The notes beneath the pieces are model-generated. The model saw only the letters and a list, made by a program, of their open reading frames with translations, searched no databases and was not told the origin of the DNA. DNA of 19,378 nucleotides from Euryarchaeota archaeon UBA495 (GTDB lineage Archaea; Thermoplasmatota; Poseidoniia; Poseidoniales; Poseidoniaceae), in assembly GCA_002496845.1 (NCBI GenBank), contig DALQ01000015.1:15261-34638 (forward strand), given 5' to 3'. Numbering within the stretch: the first letter of the stretch is position 1; each line of letters begins with the position of its first letter. This document shows positions 1 to 7,242 of the stretch, piece after piece. Both the position numbers and the translations under genes were made by a program.

Positions 1-192
1 TTGCAAACCACGACGAAAGGCAACTTGGATGCAAAATCACACGCGCTGCTCGACGGCCTGTTGTCTGAATTGAGGCTGCAGTTCGTCAAAGCCCCGACCC
101 GCCAAAGGCAACTCGAGGAAGAGGAAAGGGACGCCGAGACCGTGAAGCAGACCTTCGCTTCCCCAAGGGACGGTCCGACCGAGTCCCTCTGA
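1..192 (+). CDS. DUF1844-like protein, C-terminal fragment (5' end outside window)
   Basis: The reading frame is open from the first base and stops with TGA at 190-192. The visible 63 residues contain TKGNLDAKSHALLDGLLSEL followed by RLQFVKA, which matches the C-terminal pattern I recall for DUF1844 proteins (TKGNL, then a helix with a paired LL and LRxxFV). After this comes a charged tail rich in Glu and Arg (LEEEERDAETVKQ). The TTG at position 1 is just the window edge; the true start lies upstream. The function of DUF1844 proteins is unknown. A 49-bp gap with no obvious promoter separates it from the next plus-strand gene, so the two may be co-transcribed. The family call rests on about 25 residues. 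Confidence 0.55.
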   Translation: MQTTTKGNLDAKSHALLDGLLSELRLQFVKAPTRQRQLEEEERDAETVKQTFASPRDGPTESL

Positions 193-241
193 GGCCGAAC
201 CGGCGCATCCTTCATGGCGGGCCACGCGGTGGGTTGGAGTC

Positions 242-1138
242 ATGACCGCCTCGGACGTCGCCCCGACCGTCCTGTTGGTCGACTCAAATCCGATGAACGT
301 GCTCCGGTTGACGGAGCTGCTGCAAGGTCGCGGTTTCGACGTCAGCGTGTGCGAAGACGGCGACGAGGCGGTGGACGAATACATCCGCTTGGACCCCGAA
401 TTGGTCGTGCTCGCTCTGGATCTGCCGTCCCTTGACGGACATCTTGCGGCGTTGGAAATGCGCGAGCACGGGGGGGACGAACGCATCATGTTCGTTGCAC
501 CGCGCCGGATGCTTTCGCTCGCCAAGGATGCAGGCTTCAGTGCAGGCGCCGTGGCGGTCCTGGAGAAGCCGGTGACGCGCAGTGCGCTTGACGCCGTTTG
601 GGCGGCCGTTGAAGGCCCCGTTCCTGCTGCACCGGGACTGGAAGACCTCGAACAGCTCTACCCGGACCGAACCCCTCCGCCGCTTGACCCTCCGCTCCCC
701 GACCTTCCGCTCCCCGACCTTCCGCTGCCAGCCTTGCCCGCCGTGGCCGAGGATGCGGAATTGATTCCTCCCGCTACGGGCGGTAAGGCGAAGCAGGCCG
801 AGCCCGCCTATGCTGACGACGAGCTGCGTGCGGTCTTCTCGTCGATCGACACGGACAAGTCAGGCTACATTGAGCTCGAGGAGCTGAAGTTTGCGCTCAA
901 CAAAATGAGCCTGGACAGCGGCGGGATGACGGACGAGAAGGTGAAGAAGATGCTCACCTTTGGCGACACCGATGGAGATTCGAGAGTGTCGTTTGATGAG
1001 TTCAGGCAAATCATCAACGGCGTGGCCTCGCCACCGAAGAAGCGGCGAAGGTGGGGGCTCCGCTTCTTCCTGATTCTCGTTCTTGCTGCGGTAGGCGGCG
1101 CTGGATACGCCTATCAAACCGGCCTGTTGGTCATCTGA
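242..1138 (+). CDS. Tail-anchored protein with degenerate receiver domain and two EF-hands
   Basis: The 298-residue protein has three parts. Residues 9-118 follow the CheY-like receiver fold: VLLVDSNPMN at the start, PELVVLALDLPSLDG at the phosphorylation loop and LEKPVT with the conserved Lys109. The phosphoacceptor position aligns to Ala58 instead of Asp, the second acidic residue of the usual DD pair is Ser15, and the Thr/Ser position is Val85, so phosphorylation looks impossible. A Pro/Leu-rich linker (about 140-180) leads to two canonical EF-hand loops, DTDKSGYIELEE (203-214) and DTDGDSRVSFDE (242-253). A basic KKRRR patch and one hydrophobic segment (about 273-292) end the protein, suggesting a C-terminal membrane anchor with the domains in the cytoplasm. 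The ATG at 242 is the first start giving a complete receiver fold. The product may be a calcium-responsive adaptor; partners are unknown. Confidence 0.85.
   Translation: MTASDVAPTVLLVDSNPMNVLRLTELLQGRGFDVSVCEDGDEAVDEYIRLDPELVVLALDLPSLDGHLAALEMREHGGDERIMFVAPRRMLSLAKDAGFSAGAVAVLEKPVTRSALDAVWAAVEGPVPAAPGLEDLEQLYPDRTPPPLDPPLPDLPLPDLPLPALPAVAEDAELIPPATGGKAKQAEPAYADDELRAVFSSIDTDKSGYIELEELKFALNKMSLDSGGMTDEKVKKMLTFGDTDGDSRVSFDEFRQIINGVASPPKKRRRWGLRFFLILVLAAVGGAGYAYQTGLLVI
691..735 (+). repeat. 15-bp in-frame tandem repeat coding the Pro-rich linker
   Basis: Two exact copies of tccgctccccgacct (691-705 and 706-720) are followed by a diverged copy (721-735). They encode LPLPD-type units in the linker between the receiver and EF-hand domains. 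Such short in-frame repeats change linker length by slippage. I see no role beyond that. Confidence 0.7.
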
Positions 1139-1370
1139 ACGGCGGTTGTGGACCAATCTCCATCAAGCGGCCGGGTTGAACCGTTGATCCGGCTGGAGCG
1201 CGCACCACTTCTTCGATGTCGAGGTTCCCTTCGTCGAACAGCGACATGTCACCAGCAGCAATCCGGGCGTCGAGGGCTTGGTCACGAAGCGCAGCCGCCC
1301 GCACCATCCACACGAGGGCGGCGATGGAAATGGCCGCAAGGATCCACCCGATGAGGTCAACGGCGTCCAT
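1131..1370 (-). CDS. Small single-helix membrane protein
   Basis: This 79-residue protein starts with ATG at 1370, which overlaps the pyrF stop by one base (TAATG), so translation is probably coupled to pyrF. Residues 5-27 (LIGWILAAISIAALVWMVRA) form one hydrophobic helix. The rest is a polar, acidic tail with DEGNLDIEEV, probably cytoplasmic. Its stop overlaps the 3' end of the convergent EF-hand gene by 8 bp. I do not recognise a family. The tight coupling suggests it is a real gene and not a chance frame; a role with PyrF is not implied. Confidence 0.65.
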   Translation of the reverse strand: MDAVDLIGWILAAISIAALVWMVRAAALRDQALDARIAAGDMSLFDEGNLDIEEVVRAPAGSTVQPGRLMEIGPQPPFR

Positions 1371-2173
1371 TAAGGCCCGCTCCGTTCAAGAAGAGCCTGC
1401 CATGATGCTTCTGCGTAGGCTTTCGCTGCCGCCACAGGGTCCTCCGCTTTGTGGATGCCAGAGCCGACAATGATGGCGTCTGAACCGGCCAACACCGCGT
1501 CACGCGGATGCCCGTACCGCTGGCCCATGGTTCCGTCACCAACCGCGAGGTTGACGCCAGGGGTCCAAATCATGCGGGTTTCACCCACGCGGGCACGCAA
1601 GTCGCGGAGTTCCTCGGGCCGGCTCCCGTTTCCAATGAAACCCACCACGCCGTCATGGTCGCGGCCGTGGGCGACCACAGCATCAGAATATGGTCCGGCA
1701 AGCAGGTTGCCTCGGCTTGACATTTGAGCCAACAGAAGGACACCACCGTTGCGCCCAACGTCTGCCCATGCGGCCATGCAACCGTCCACAATGTCGGGGC
1801 CAGAAATGAGGTGCGCCGTCACCAAATCAGCCCAACCAGCGATGCCGTAGAGGCCGTGCATTTGTTTCTGGGTGATGCCGCCGATGTCCGCGAATTTTCG
1901 GTCTTCGAAGAGCAAAAGGTCGACCTCGTCGGCCGCAGCGCGGACCTCGGTCCACCCCTCGCTCGTCCAATCTTCCACGACGTCCACGTGGGTTTTCAGG
2001 GCGGCCAACGAAGGACCAACGCTGCGAACCAGGGCCAACAGATCGCTCATCTTGGTTCGGTCCGCGGCCAAACAGACGAGGCTTTGCGAACGCGTGGCCG
2101 CCGTCATGTATTGACGCGCAATGGGCGCGTTCATGGCGGCCCACCGTTCACCCCAAACCTCGGCCGGCTCCAT
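1370..2173 (-). CDS. pyrF: Orotidine 5'-phosphate decarboxylase, eukaryotic (URA3) type
   Basis: The enzyme converts OMP to UMP, the last step of de novo pyrimidine synthesis, in the cytoplasm. The 267-residue sequence is colinear with yeast Ura3: ALKTHVDVVEDW (Lys60), LLFEDRKFADIG with the catalytic Asp91-x-Lys93-x-x-Asp96 triad, WADLVTAH, WTPGV, MGQRYG with the Gln and Tyr of the phosphate gripper, and AIIVGSGI near the end. The last motif is normally VGRG; the phosphate-binding Arg (Arg235 in yeast) is replaced by Ser238, which is unusual. The gene sits 38 bp downstream of a glycosyltransferase gene and overlaps the next small gene by one base, so it is probably in an operon. The ATG at 2173 gives a length near the family norm. 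OMP decarboxylase is clear; activity with Ser238 is unproven. Confidence 0.92.
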   Translation of the reverse strand: MEPAEVWGERWAAMNAPIARQYMTAATRSQSLVCLAADRTKMSDLLALVRSVGPSLAALKTHVDVVEDWTSEGWTEVRAAADEVDLLLFEDRKFADIGGITQKQMHGLYGIAGWADLVTAHLISGPDIVDGCMAAWADVGRNGGVLLLAQMSSRGNLLAGPYSDAVVAHGRDHDGVVGFIGNGSRPEELRDLRARVGETRMIWTPGVNLAVGDGTMGQRYGHPRDAVLAGSDAIIVGSGIHKAEDPVAAAKAYAEASWQALLERSGP

Positions 2174-2211
2174 GGTTGGGGTGCCGTGCCGGGCCCCTCA
2201 AGGGTTCCGGC

Positions 2212-3447
2212 TCAACGGCCTTCAAACAGGCCCTCAAGTCCGCTGCGGAAGGCCGCCACAGAACGGCGATGGTCAACCATTCGGGTGTGCTCCCGCGCCA
2301 ATGCACCGTAGCGCTCACGGTCGTCGTACACGGCACGCAATGCGTCAATGACCGCGTCGGCATTGTGGCCGTCCTCCACCAAGATGCCTCCTTCGCCCAA
2401 GGCTTCCTTTTGCGAACCTACGTCCGAGGTAACGCTCGGCACCCCGAACAACCCTGCTTCACCAATGACCCGGCCCCATGACCCGGTCGTTTCGAAGAGG
2501 ATGAGGTGAAGGTCGATGCTAGCAAAGAAGGTCGCAGCATCCACATGCCCCACCACGCGCGCATTTGGGTGATGGGCCAGCTCCTGCGGGTACACACTAC
2601 CTCCTGCAATGTGGACTTCAGCCTCCGGCCATCGCTCAAGCAACTTTGGCAGCAGACGCTGATACATCCGCAACCCCTTCTCCGGAGTGACGACCATGAT
2701 GCCGATCGTGGGGGGGGCTCCATCGGGCCGCTTTGCCTGCTCGGCCGCCCGCAATGTGTTCACGTCGTCCATGCTCCCAAAACGGCCTCCAAAATCGATT
2801 GGTAGCGGCACGCTGTGCCCTTGTTGAATGGCAAAACGGGAACGAATGTCGCTGAGCAAGCCTTCTCCAGCCGCGCACACGAGGGCAGCGCCCTCCATCA
2901 CGGGCCGAAACCGATCCTCGAGGCGAAACACCGTGTCGTCTCGGACGAACATCACGTAAGGCATGCCACGGGCGGCGAACGCTTGTGCAGCCCCAGGGGC
3001 CCATTCAAGTTGCGTCAATCCGATGCCACCGGCGAACTCTTGCTTGTCCAACCATGAACCAACACGGGCGGCAAACTGGGGGCTTCGCCGACCGATGTGC
3101 CGGTCATGCGCCCACTTCCTCCTTCGCCGTTCGCCCTTTCGTTCCCGCAGTCCCCATGCCACCTTGGACCAGAACCCTTCGATGGGGAGGTCTGTGGTCC
3201 TGAAGTCCACTTCAGGCTCAAGCAATCCAATCGGGTCACCTCGGTCGTGGCTTGCAAACGCACGCACCGTCCACGCAGGGTGTGTTGGAGCATCCGCAGC
3301 GGGCGACATTGGAACGAACGCCGGTGCGGTTTCCAGCGTTGGCCCGGGCCTCGCGATCCCGTTCAACAGGGCCGCCAAGGAACGCTCTGCACCACCTCCT
3401 GGTGGATCAAGGTCCCGCACTGCGGCGAAGAGGCGGCGGGCGCTCAC
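2212..3447 (-). CDS. GT4-like family glycosyltransferase
   Basis: A 411-residue GT-B fold protein. The N-terminal half has the sugar-acceptor-side motif DPPGGGAERSL (14-24). The C-terminal half has TPEKGLRMYQRLLPKLLERW (a second Rossmann start near 254), then VHIAGG, VVGHVD and GSWGRVIGEAGLFGVPSVTS (322-341), the nucleotide-sugar binding region of GT4 enzymes. The family's EX7E pair is incomplete: Glu330 is present but the first Glu position is Gly322. A basic stretch (RERKGERRRRKW, 101-112) may contact the membrane. The start is GTG at 3447 after GGGGC; no better in-frame ATG is seen. It lies 60 bp after the dioxygenase gene on the same strand. It probably adds a sugar in surface glycan synthesis; donor and acceptor cannot be read from sequence. 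Confidence 0.85.
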   Translation of the reverse strand: MSARRLFAAVRDLDPPGGGAERSLAALLNGIARPGPTLETAPAFVPMSPAADAPTHPAWTVRAFASHDRGDPIGLLEPEVDFRTTDLPIEGFWSKVAWGLRERKGERRRRKWAHDRHIGRRSPQFAARVGSWLDKQEFAGGIGLTQLEWAPGAAQAFAARGMPYVMFVRDDTVFRLEDRFRPVMEGAALVCAAGEGLLSDIRSRFAIQQGHSVPLPIDFGGRFGSMDDVNTLRAAEQAKRPDGAPPTIGIMVVTPEKGLRMYQRLLPKLLERWPEAEVHIAGGSVYPQELAHHPNARVVGHVDAATFFASIDLHLILFETTGSWGRVIGEAGLFGVPSVTSDVGSQKEALGEGGILVEDGHNADAVIDALRAVYDDRERYGALAREHTRMVDHRRSVAAFRSGLEGLFEGR

Positions 3448-3507
3448 GCCCCTGCCTTCGCTCCGACCCCTTTGAGCGTGGTGGACCTCAAGGCGGCCAA
3501 ACCTCCA

Positions 3508-4362
3508 TCACGCCACTGACGGCAGGAAGGCGTGGTCCACATGATCGAGTTCAGGGACCTCTTCTGAAGGCCACAACCCCTCGTTGAGCAAGCGCTCTTG
3601 CAACGCCTCAGGGACCTCTGGATAGTTCAGGTCAGTTCGGAGGTCGCGGTAGTAGGACCAATGCCGGTCGAAGTGCTCGTTTTGCACGCCCGCTCCTAGG
3701 TAGATGGAGTACTTCGGTCCACGCGTCCGCCCTCCACAATGCAAGACGCGATGGTCGAAGATGACCACGTCACCGGGTTCCGTGGCGATCCACCGCGCCC
3801 GCGCAAAGGCAAGCCCTTGGCCCATGACCAAGCGGCGCACGGTCGAGAAACGCGGCGCCTTCCGCTCCCATTGAACCAAGCGAGATTCGCGCTGGTGGGA
3901 GCGAGGAATCAAGCCGAACTTGAACCCAGATTCCGCATGAGTCTGGAGATAAAGGGCGATGCGTGCGCACCGGTAAGGGGCCTTTTCCTCGCTCCAATCG
4001 TCCCCTTTGCTGAACGTGCGGTGAACGTTGTCACGGTGCCATCCTGGCGAGGAATACCCTGCGTGAAGATCGTTGTGATGCAGGTACACCGCCTTTGGCC
4101 CAAGCACCTCACGTGCCAGTTCGATCAGCCGCTCGTCGAAAAGCAGATGTTGGAATTCTGGGGTTTTGGCCACCCCGCCAGGCGAGGTCCACTTGCGCGG
4201 CACACCGTCTTCGACGTCTTCGAAATCGGCGTCGGTGACGCCCGAATGCTCCACAAGCCGCCGCCGCAGGTCCACCGCCTCCTCAACGTCGAGCAAGCCT
4301 CGAACGACGACGAACCCATCTCGGCGGTAGGCTTCCCGCAGGCCTGCAAAACGACCCGGCAT
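3508..4362 (-). CDS. Phytanoyl-CoA dioxygenase (PhyH) family Fe(II)/2-oxoglutarate oxygenase
   Basis: This 284-residue protein matches the PhyH family. YRRDGFVVVRGLLDVEEA near the N-terminus is the typical entry motif. WHRDN supplies the HxD iron ligands (His109, Asp111). VVIFDHRVLHCGGRT supplies the distal His (His208) with an Arg nearby for 2-oxoglutarate, and KYSIYLGAG is the usual strand after it. PhyH enzymes hydroxylate lipids, amino acids, sugars or natural products, so the substrate is open. Placement just before a glycosyltransferase gene suggests a glycan or lipid modification, which is inference. I chose ATG at 4362 with AAGGT about 8 nt upstream; a TTG three codons earlier (4371) is also open. 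The gene diverges from the GT-B-like gene across 80 bp. Confidence 0.88.
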   Translation of the reverse strand: MPGRFAGLREAYRRDGFVVVRGLLDVEEAVDLRRRLVEHSGVTDADFEDVEDGVPRKWTSPGGVAKTPEFQHLLFDERLIELAREVLGPKAVYLHHNDLHAGYSSPGWHRDNVHRTFSKGDDWSEEKAPYRCARIALYLQTHAESGFKFGLIPRSHQRESRLVQWERKAPRFSTVRRLVMGQGLAFARARWIATEPGDVVIFDHRVLHCGGRTRGPKYSIYLGAGVQNEHFDRHWSYYRDLRTDLNYPEVPEALQERLLNEGLWPSEEVPELDHVDHAFLPSVA

Positions 4363-4406
4363 GCAGCGCAAGACCTTCTGGATGCGTTCATCAAGGCTTG
4401 GGTCGC

Positions 4407-4412
4407 TATAAG
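4407..4412 (+). promoter_or_regulatory. Candidate TATA box for the GT-B-like gene
   Basis: TATAAG lies in the 80-bp divergent spacer. Transcription starting about 26 nt downstream would begin near 4435, giving an 8-nt leader before ATG 4443. A GGGGAGG at 4434-4440 sits directly before that ATG. Confidence 0.4.
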
Positions 4413-4442
4413 CAGGAAGGGCCTCGTGTGGACGGGGAGGTC

Positions 4443-5621
4443 ATGCGAGCGCTCGTGGTGGCCGGCGAAGCCCCGACCAACCGTCACCATGTGGCGACGG
4501 TCTTGACGGCCCTCGCGCAGGGCGGAGACGACGCGCTGATGGTCATCGGCCGCACGACCCCGGGGCCCTACGCCTACGAAGCGCGAACCAAACTTGGGCG
4601 AATGGTCAACGGTTTCCTATGGGCCCGTTTGGGGTGGGCACGAAATTCGTACCGCAACGAGCACTGGTCTTGGGAGGGCGCGGACGGCGAAGTCAACCCA
4701 AACGACACCGGCTGGGCCGTACCTTTCCCGCCCGCCCGCGGGCGCCTTCCCTGGCGGCCTGACGTGGTCATCGTGGTGACGCCAAACCAAGGGTGGACGA
4801 AACATCACGTGGTGCCATGGGCTCGTCGCGAGAGCATCCCCGTCCTTTCCATCGATCACGGTTCACCCACCCTCACTTGGCCATGGCTGGACTACCGAGG
4901 GAGCATGATGGGGTGCACCGCCAACGCCGTTTGGTCCGAGGTGTGCCGAGACATCAACGTCGGCGTCGGCGCGCCAGCCAACGGACAAATCATCACCGGC
5001 TCACCCTCCCTTGACGGATTGGACGAAGCCAGTACAATCGACGTCCACGCTCGTCTTGGTCTCGACGCTGAGCGGAACATTGTGCTGATGCTCGGCTCCC
5101 ATCGCCCGCCGGTCAAGGGCCCCGCAGACGCCCTCTTCCAAGAGGCCCTGGCCAGGTTTGGAGACCGGCCAGATCTGGCCTTCGTCCACAAACCACATCC
5201 GGTCGAAGTGAGTCAAGGGACGACCCTCTCGATGCCCGACGGCGTGATCACGACGATGGATCAAGACCTCTACCTGCCCTTGGTGCGCCAAGCGAAAGTG
5301 GTGCTTTCTCCCGCCACGTCGGTCGTCATTCCAGCGCTTGCGTTCCGCACGCCCTTCGTCAACAGCATCCGGCCAGAGGACGGCGCCGCCCCCGCCACAG
5401 AGGTGGAAGCTTTGCTCGATGTATTGGGCGATGCCGTCTTTTCATCAGAGGATTTGACGGCCATCCTCGACGAAGACCTTCGCCCCGATGAGGCGGCCTG
5501 CGACCGTGCATTTGCCCGGTTGGGGCACCGCGCCGATGGGAGGAACGGAGCCCGCGTGGCCTCGTTGGCACGTTGGTTGGCCGACGGCGGGGCGCCAGAA
5601 GCATGGACCGATGCCGAGTGA
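4443..5621 (+). CDS. GT-B fold transferase resembling CDP-glycerol/capsule-type glycosyltransferases
   Basis: From ATG 4443 the protein has 392 residues; a TTG 15 codons upstream is open but less likely. The N-terminus MRALVVAGEAPTNRHH is a Rossmann-like start. RPDVVIVVTPNQGWTKHHVV and PVLSIDHGSPT belong to the first domain. IVLMLGSHRP starts the second domain, followed by LAFVHKPHP and VVLSPATSVVIPALAFRTPF, which resemble the nucleotide-binding half of CDP-glycerol glycerophosphotransferases, capsule synthesis proteins and UDP-GlcNAc 2-epimerases. I cannot place it in one family. The typical 2-epimerase motif (THRxEN) is not present, so it is a poor NeuC candidate. It precedes neuB by 49 bp on the same strand and probably acts in the same glycan pathway, perhaps as the transferase. 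Confidence 0.75.
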   Translation: MRALVVAGEAPTNRHHVATVLTALAQGGDDALMVIGRTTPGPYAYEARTKLGRMVNGFLWARLGWARNSYRNEHWSWEGADGEVNPNDTGWAVPFPPARGRLPWRPDVVIVVTPNQGWTKHHVVPWARRESIPVLSIDHGSPTLTWPWLDYRGSMMGCTANAVWSEVCRDINVGVGAPANGQIITGSPSLDGLDEASTIDVHARLGLDAERNIVLMLGSHRPPVKGPADALFQEALARFGDRPDLAFVHKPHPVEVSQGTTLSMPDGVITTMDQDLYLPLVRQAKVVLSPATSVVIPALAFRTPFVNSIRPEDGAAPATEVEALLDVLGDAVFSSEDLTAILDEDLRPDEAACDRAFARLGHRADGRNGARVASLARWLADGGAPEAWTDAE

Positions 5622-5636
5622 TGGACCTGCGGTCCA
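5622..5636. repeat. Inverted repeat directly after the GT-B-like gene stop
   Basis: TGGACC-TGC-GGTCCA is a perfect 6-bp inverted repeat starting at the base after the TGA stop (5619-5621). It could form a small hairpin between the transferase gene and the neuB promoter. No T-run follows, so a classic intrinsic terminator is not supported. Confidence 0.4.
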
Positions 5637-5642
5637 CAGGCT

Positions 5643-5648
5643 GATAAC
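5643..5648 (+). promoter_or_regulatory. TATA-like element of neuB (leaderless)
   Basis: GATAAC is centred 25.5 nt before the neuB ATG at 5671. This is the archaeal TATA-to-start distance, so the transcript would begin at or next to the start codon. No Shine-Dalgarno sequence is seen before this ATG. Confidence 0.45.
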
Positions 5649-5670
5649 CTCGGGTCCGGTGCCGTGGTGC

Positions 5671-6546
5671 ATGGCCATCAGCGATATCGCCGAAGCCGTC
5701 GCCGCTGGGCAGACCTACATCATCGCTGAAATTGGTCAAAACCACCAGGGCGAAATGGAGATTGCAAAGCAACTGATCGACACCGCTGCCGATGCGGGTG
5801 TCAACGCCATTAAGAGCCAGAAGCGCCACACGCGCACCCTGTTGACGCCAGATCAGTACGACCGTCCTTACGCTTCGCCGAACGCGTTTGCCGACACGTA
5901 CGGAGCGCACCGTGACGCGCTCGAACTCTCGGTCGAGCAGCACATGGAATTGCAGGCCCACGCCGCAAGCCGCGGCGTGGCGTACTTCGTGTCGGCATGG
6001 GATCCTGTCAGCGCCGGCCAAATGGCCGAAGCGGGCATTCCAATGTTCAAGATCGCCAGCGCCAGCATCACCGACGAAGAAACGGTTCGCGCCATGCTCG
6101 CGGCCGACGTTCCCATGATGATGTCCACCGGCATGAGCACCGAAGAAGAAATCCACACCTGCGCGGAGTGGCTCCGCTCCTCAGCGCAGCCGAAGGTGAT
6201 GTTCCATTGCACCTCGACGTACCCCGCGAAATTCGAGCAACTCAACCTCGCGTACATGGCGACCCTTCAGGAGCGGTACCCCGACTTCATCCTCGGCTTC
6301 TCGGGCCATCACCAAGGCATCGCGATCGACATCGCCGCTGTGGCGATGGGCGCGAAGGTTCTGGAACGCCACTTCACGCTCGACCGCGCCATGCGCGGCA
6401 GTGATCACGCGGCCAGTTTGGAAGTGCCCGGCTTGCAGAAACTCGTTCGCGACGTTCGCGCGTTTGAAGTGGCCCTCGGCGACGGCGTCAAGCGCGTCTA
6501 CGACGAGGAAGTCCCAATGCGCGCCAAACTTCGACGCGTTCAGTGA
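5671..6546 (+). CDS. neuB: Nonulosonic acid (sialic acid-like) synthase lacking the SAF domain
   Basis: NeuB enzymes condense phosphoenolpyruvate with a hexosamine (ManNAc or a related sugar, or its 6-phosphate) to make a nine-carbon sialic-type acid. Seen motifs are YIIAEIGQNHQGE, KSQKRHTRTLLT, ASRGVAYFVSAWD, FKIASASITD, STGMSTEEEI, MFHCTSTYPA, LGFSGHHQG and LERHFTLDRAMRGSDHAASL, in family order across the TIM-barrel. The usual SDHT-like signature reads SGHHQ here. From ATG 5671 the protein is 291 residues and ends at MRAKLRRVQ, where family members normally continue into a roughly 60-residue SAF (antifreeze-like) domain. neuA begins 9 bp later, so the domain is absent, not frameshifted. The ATG is supported by the TATA-like element 26 nt upstream. 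Neu5Ac, legionaminic or pseudaminic product cannot be decided. Confidence 0.9.
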   Translation: MAISDIAEAVAAGQTYIIAEIGQNHQGEMEIAKQLIDTAADAGVNAIKSQKRHTRTLLTPDQYDRPYASPNAFADTYGAHRDALELSVEQHMELQAHAASRGVAYFVSAWDPVSAGQMAEAGIPMFKIASASITDEETVRAMLAADVPMMMSTGMSTEEEIHTCAEWLRSSAQPKVMFHCTSTYPAKFEQLNLAYMATLQERYPDFILGFSGHHQGIAIDIAAVAMGAKVLERHFTLDRAMRGSDHAASLEVPGLQKLVRDVRAFEVALGDGVKRVYDEEVPMRAKLRRVQ

Positions 6547-6555
6547 GGGTTCACC

Positions 6556-7242
6556 GTGTCCGTCGTGGCCATCATTTGCGCACGCGGCGGGTCCAAAGGC
6601 ATCCCACGCAAGAACATCCGCCCTTTCTCAGGCCACCCACTCATCGCCTGGACGATCCGTGCCGCCCTGGCGGCAGATGGCATTGACCACGTTGTCCTCT
6701 CAAGCGAAGATGACGAGATCTTGGCCGTGGCCGAATCCTGCGGAGCCCAAATCCACCGTCGCCCCGAAGCCCTCGCCACGGACGAAGCGGGAACGGAGCC
6801 GGTGGTGATCGACGTCCTTTCCCACCACCCGGTAGGTCAGCAGGCCAGCACCGTGGTGCTGATGCAGGCCACGTCGCCGCTGACCATGCCCAGCGATCTT
6901 GATGCGGCCTTGATGCAGATGAACCAAGGAGGGCTTGACAGCCTCTTGTCGGTGGTTGAAAACCACGTGTTCCAGTGGTCGATTGGGACGGACGGAACGG
7001 CCACGCCGCTCAACTATGATCCACAACATCGCCCGCGCCGCCAAGACATTCCCGACCGGGTCGCGGAAAACGGCGCGTTCTACATCGCCACCCGCGAGGT
7101 GTGGGACAACGCCGCCTGCAGGCTTGGAGGACGGACCGGCGCGTACGTCATGCAGCCATGGCAGGCATGGGAAATCGACACCGAGAACGATTGGGCTCGT
7201 TTGGAACAGGTCGTGGCTGAGCGCGGCCTCGCTCCAGCGTGA
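6556..7242 (+). CDS. neuA: CMP-nonulosonic acid (CMP-sialate) cytidylyltransferase
   Basis: NeuA activates the nine-carbon acid with CTP, giving the CMP-sugar donor used by glycosyltransferases. The 228-residue protein has the nucleotide-binding N-terminus CARGGSKGIPRKNIRPFSGH, the strand VVLMQATSPL, the substrate loop RRQDIPDRVAENGAFYIA, and the C-terminal EIDTENDWARLE with acidic metal-binding residues. All are typical of the family and the length is normal. The start is GTG at 6556, 9 bp after the neuB stop; the ARGGSKG motif sits at residues 9-15, as expected. It is almost certainly co-transcribed with neuB. Its stop abuts the stop of the convergent KdsC-like gene with no intervening base. 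Confidence 0.93.
   Translation: MSVVAIICARGGSKGIPRKNIRPFSGHPLIAWTIRAALAADGIDHVVLSSEDDEILAVAESCGAQIHRRPEALATDEAGTEPVVIDVLSHHPVGQQASTVVLMQATSPLTMPSDLDAALMQMNQGGLDSLLSVVENHVFQWSIGTDGTATPLNYDPQHRPRRQDIPDRVAENGAFYIATREVWDNAACRLGGRTGAYVMQPWQAWEIDTENDWARLEQVVAERGLAPA

Noticed and set aside
3739..4506. 255-codon plus-strand frame over the PhyH-like gene
   Set aside because: It is antisense to a gene with clear catalytic motifs and crosses into the start of the GT-B-like gene in another frame. The translation shows no domain.
4443..5621. GT-B-like gene as the missing NeuC epimerase
   Set aside because: It has a related two-domain fold pattern, but the THRxEN-type and catalytic motifs of UDP-GlcNAc 2-epimerases are absent. 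A transferase fits better.
5359..6156. 265-codon minus-strand frame over neuB
   Set aside because: It is antisense to NeuB motifs and shows His/Gly/Arg-rich shadow composition.
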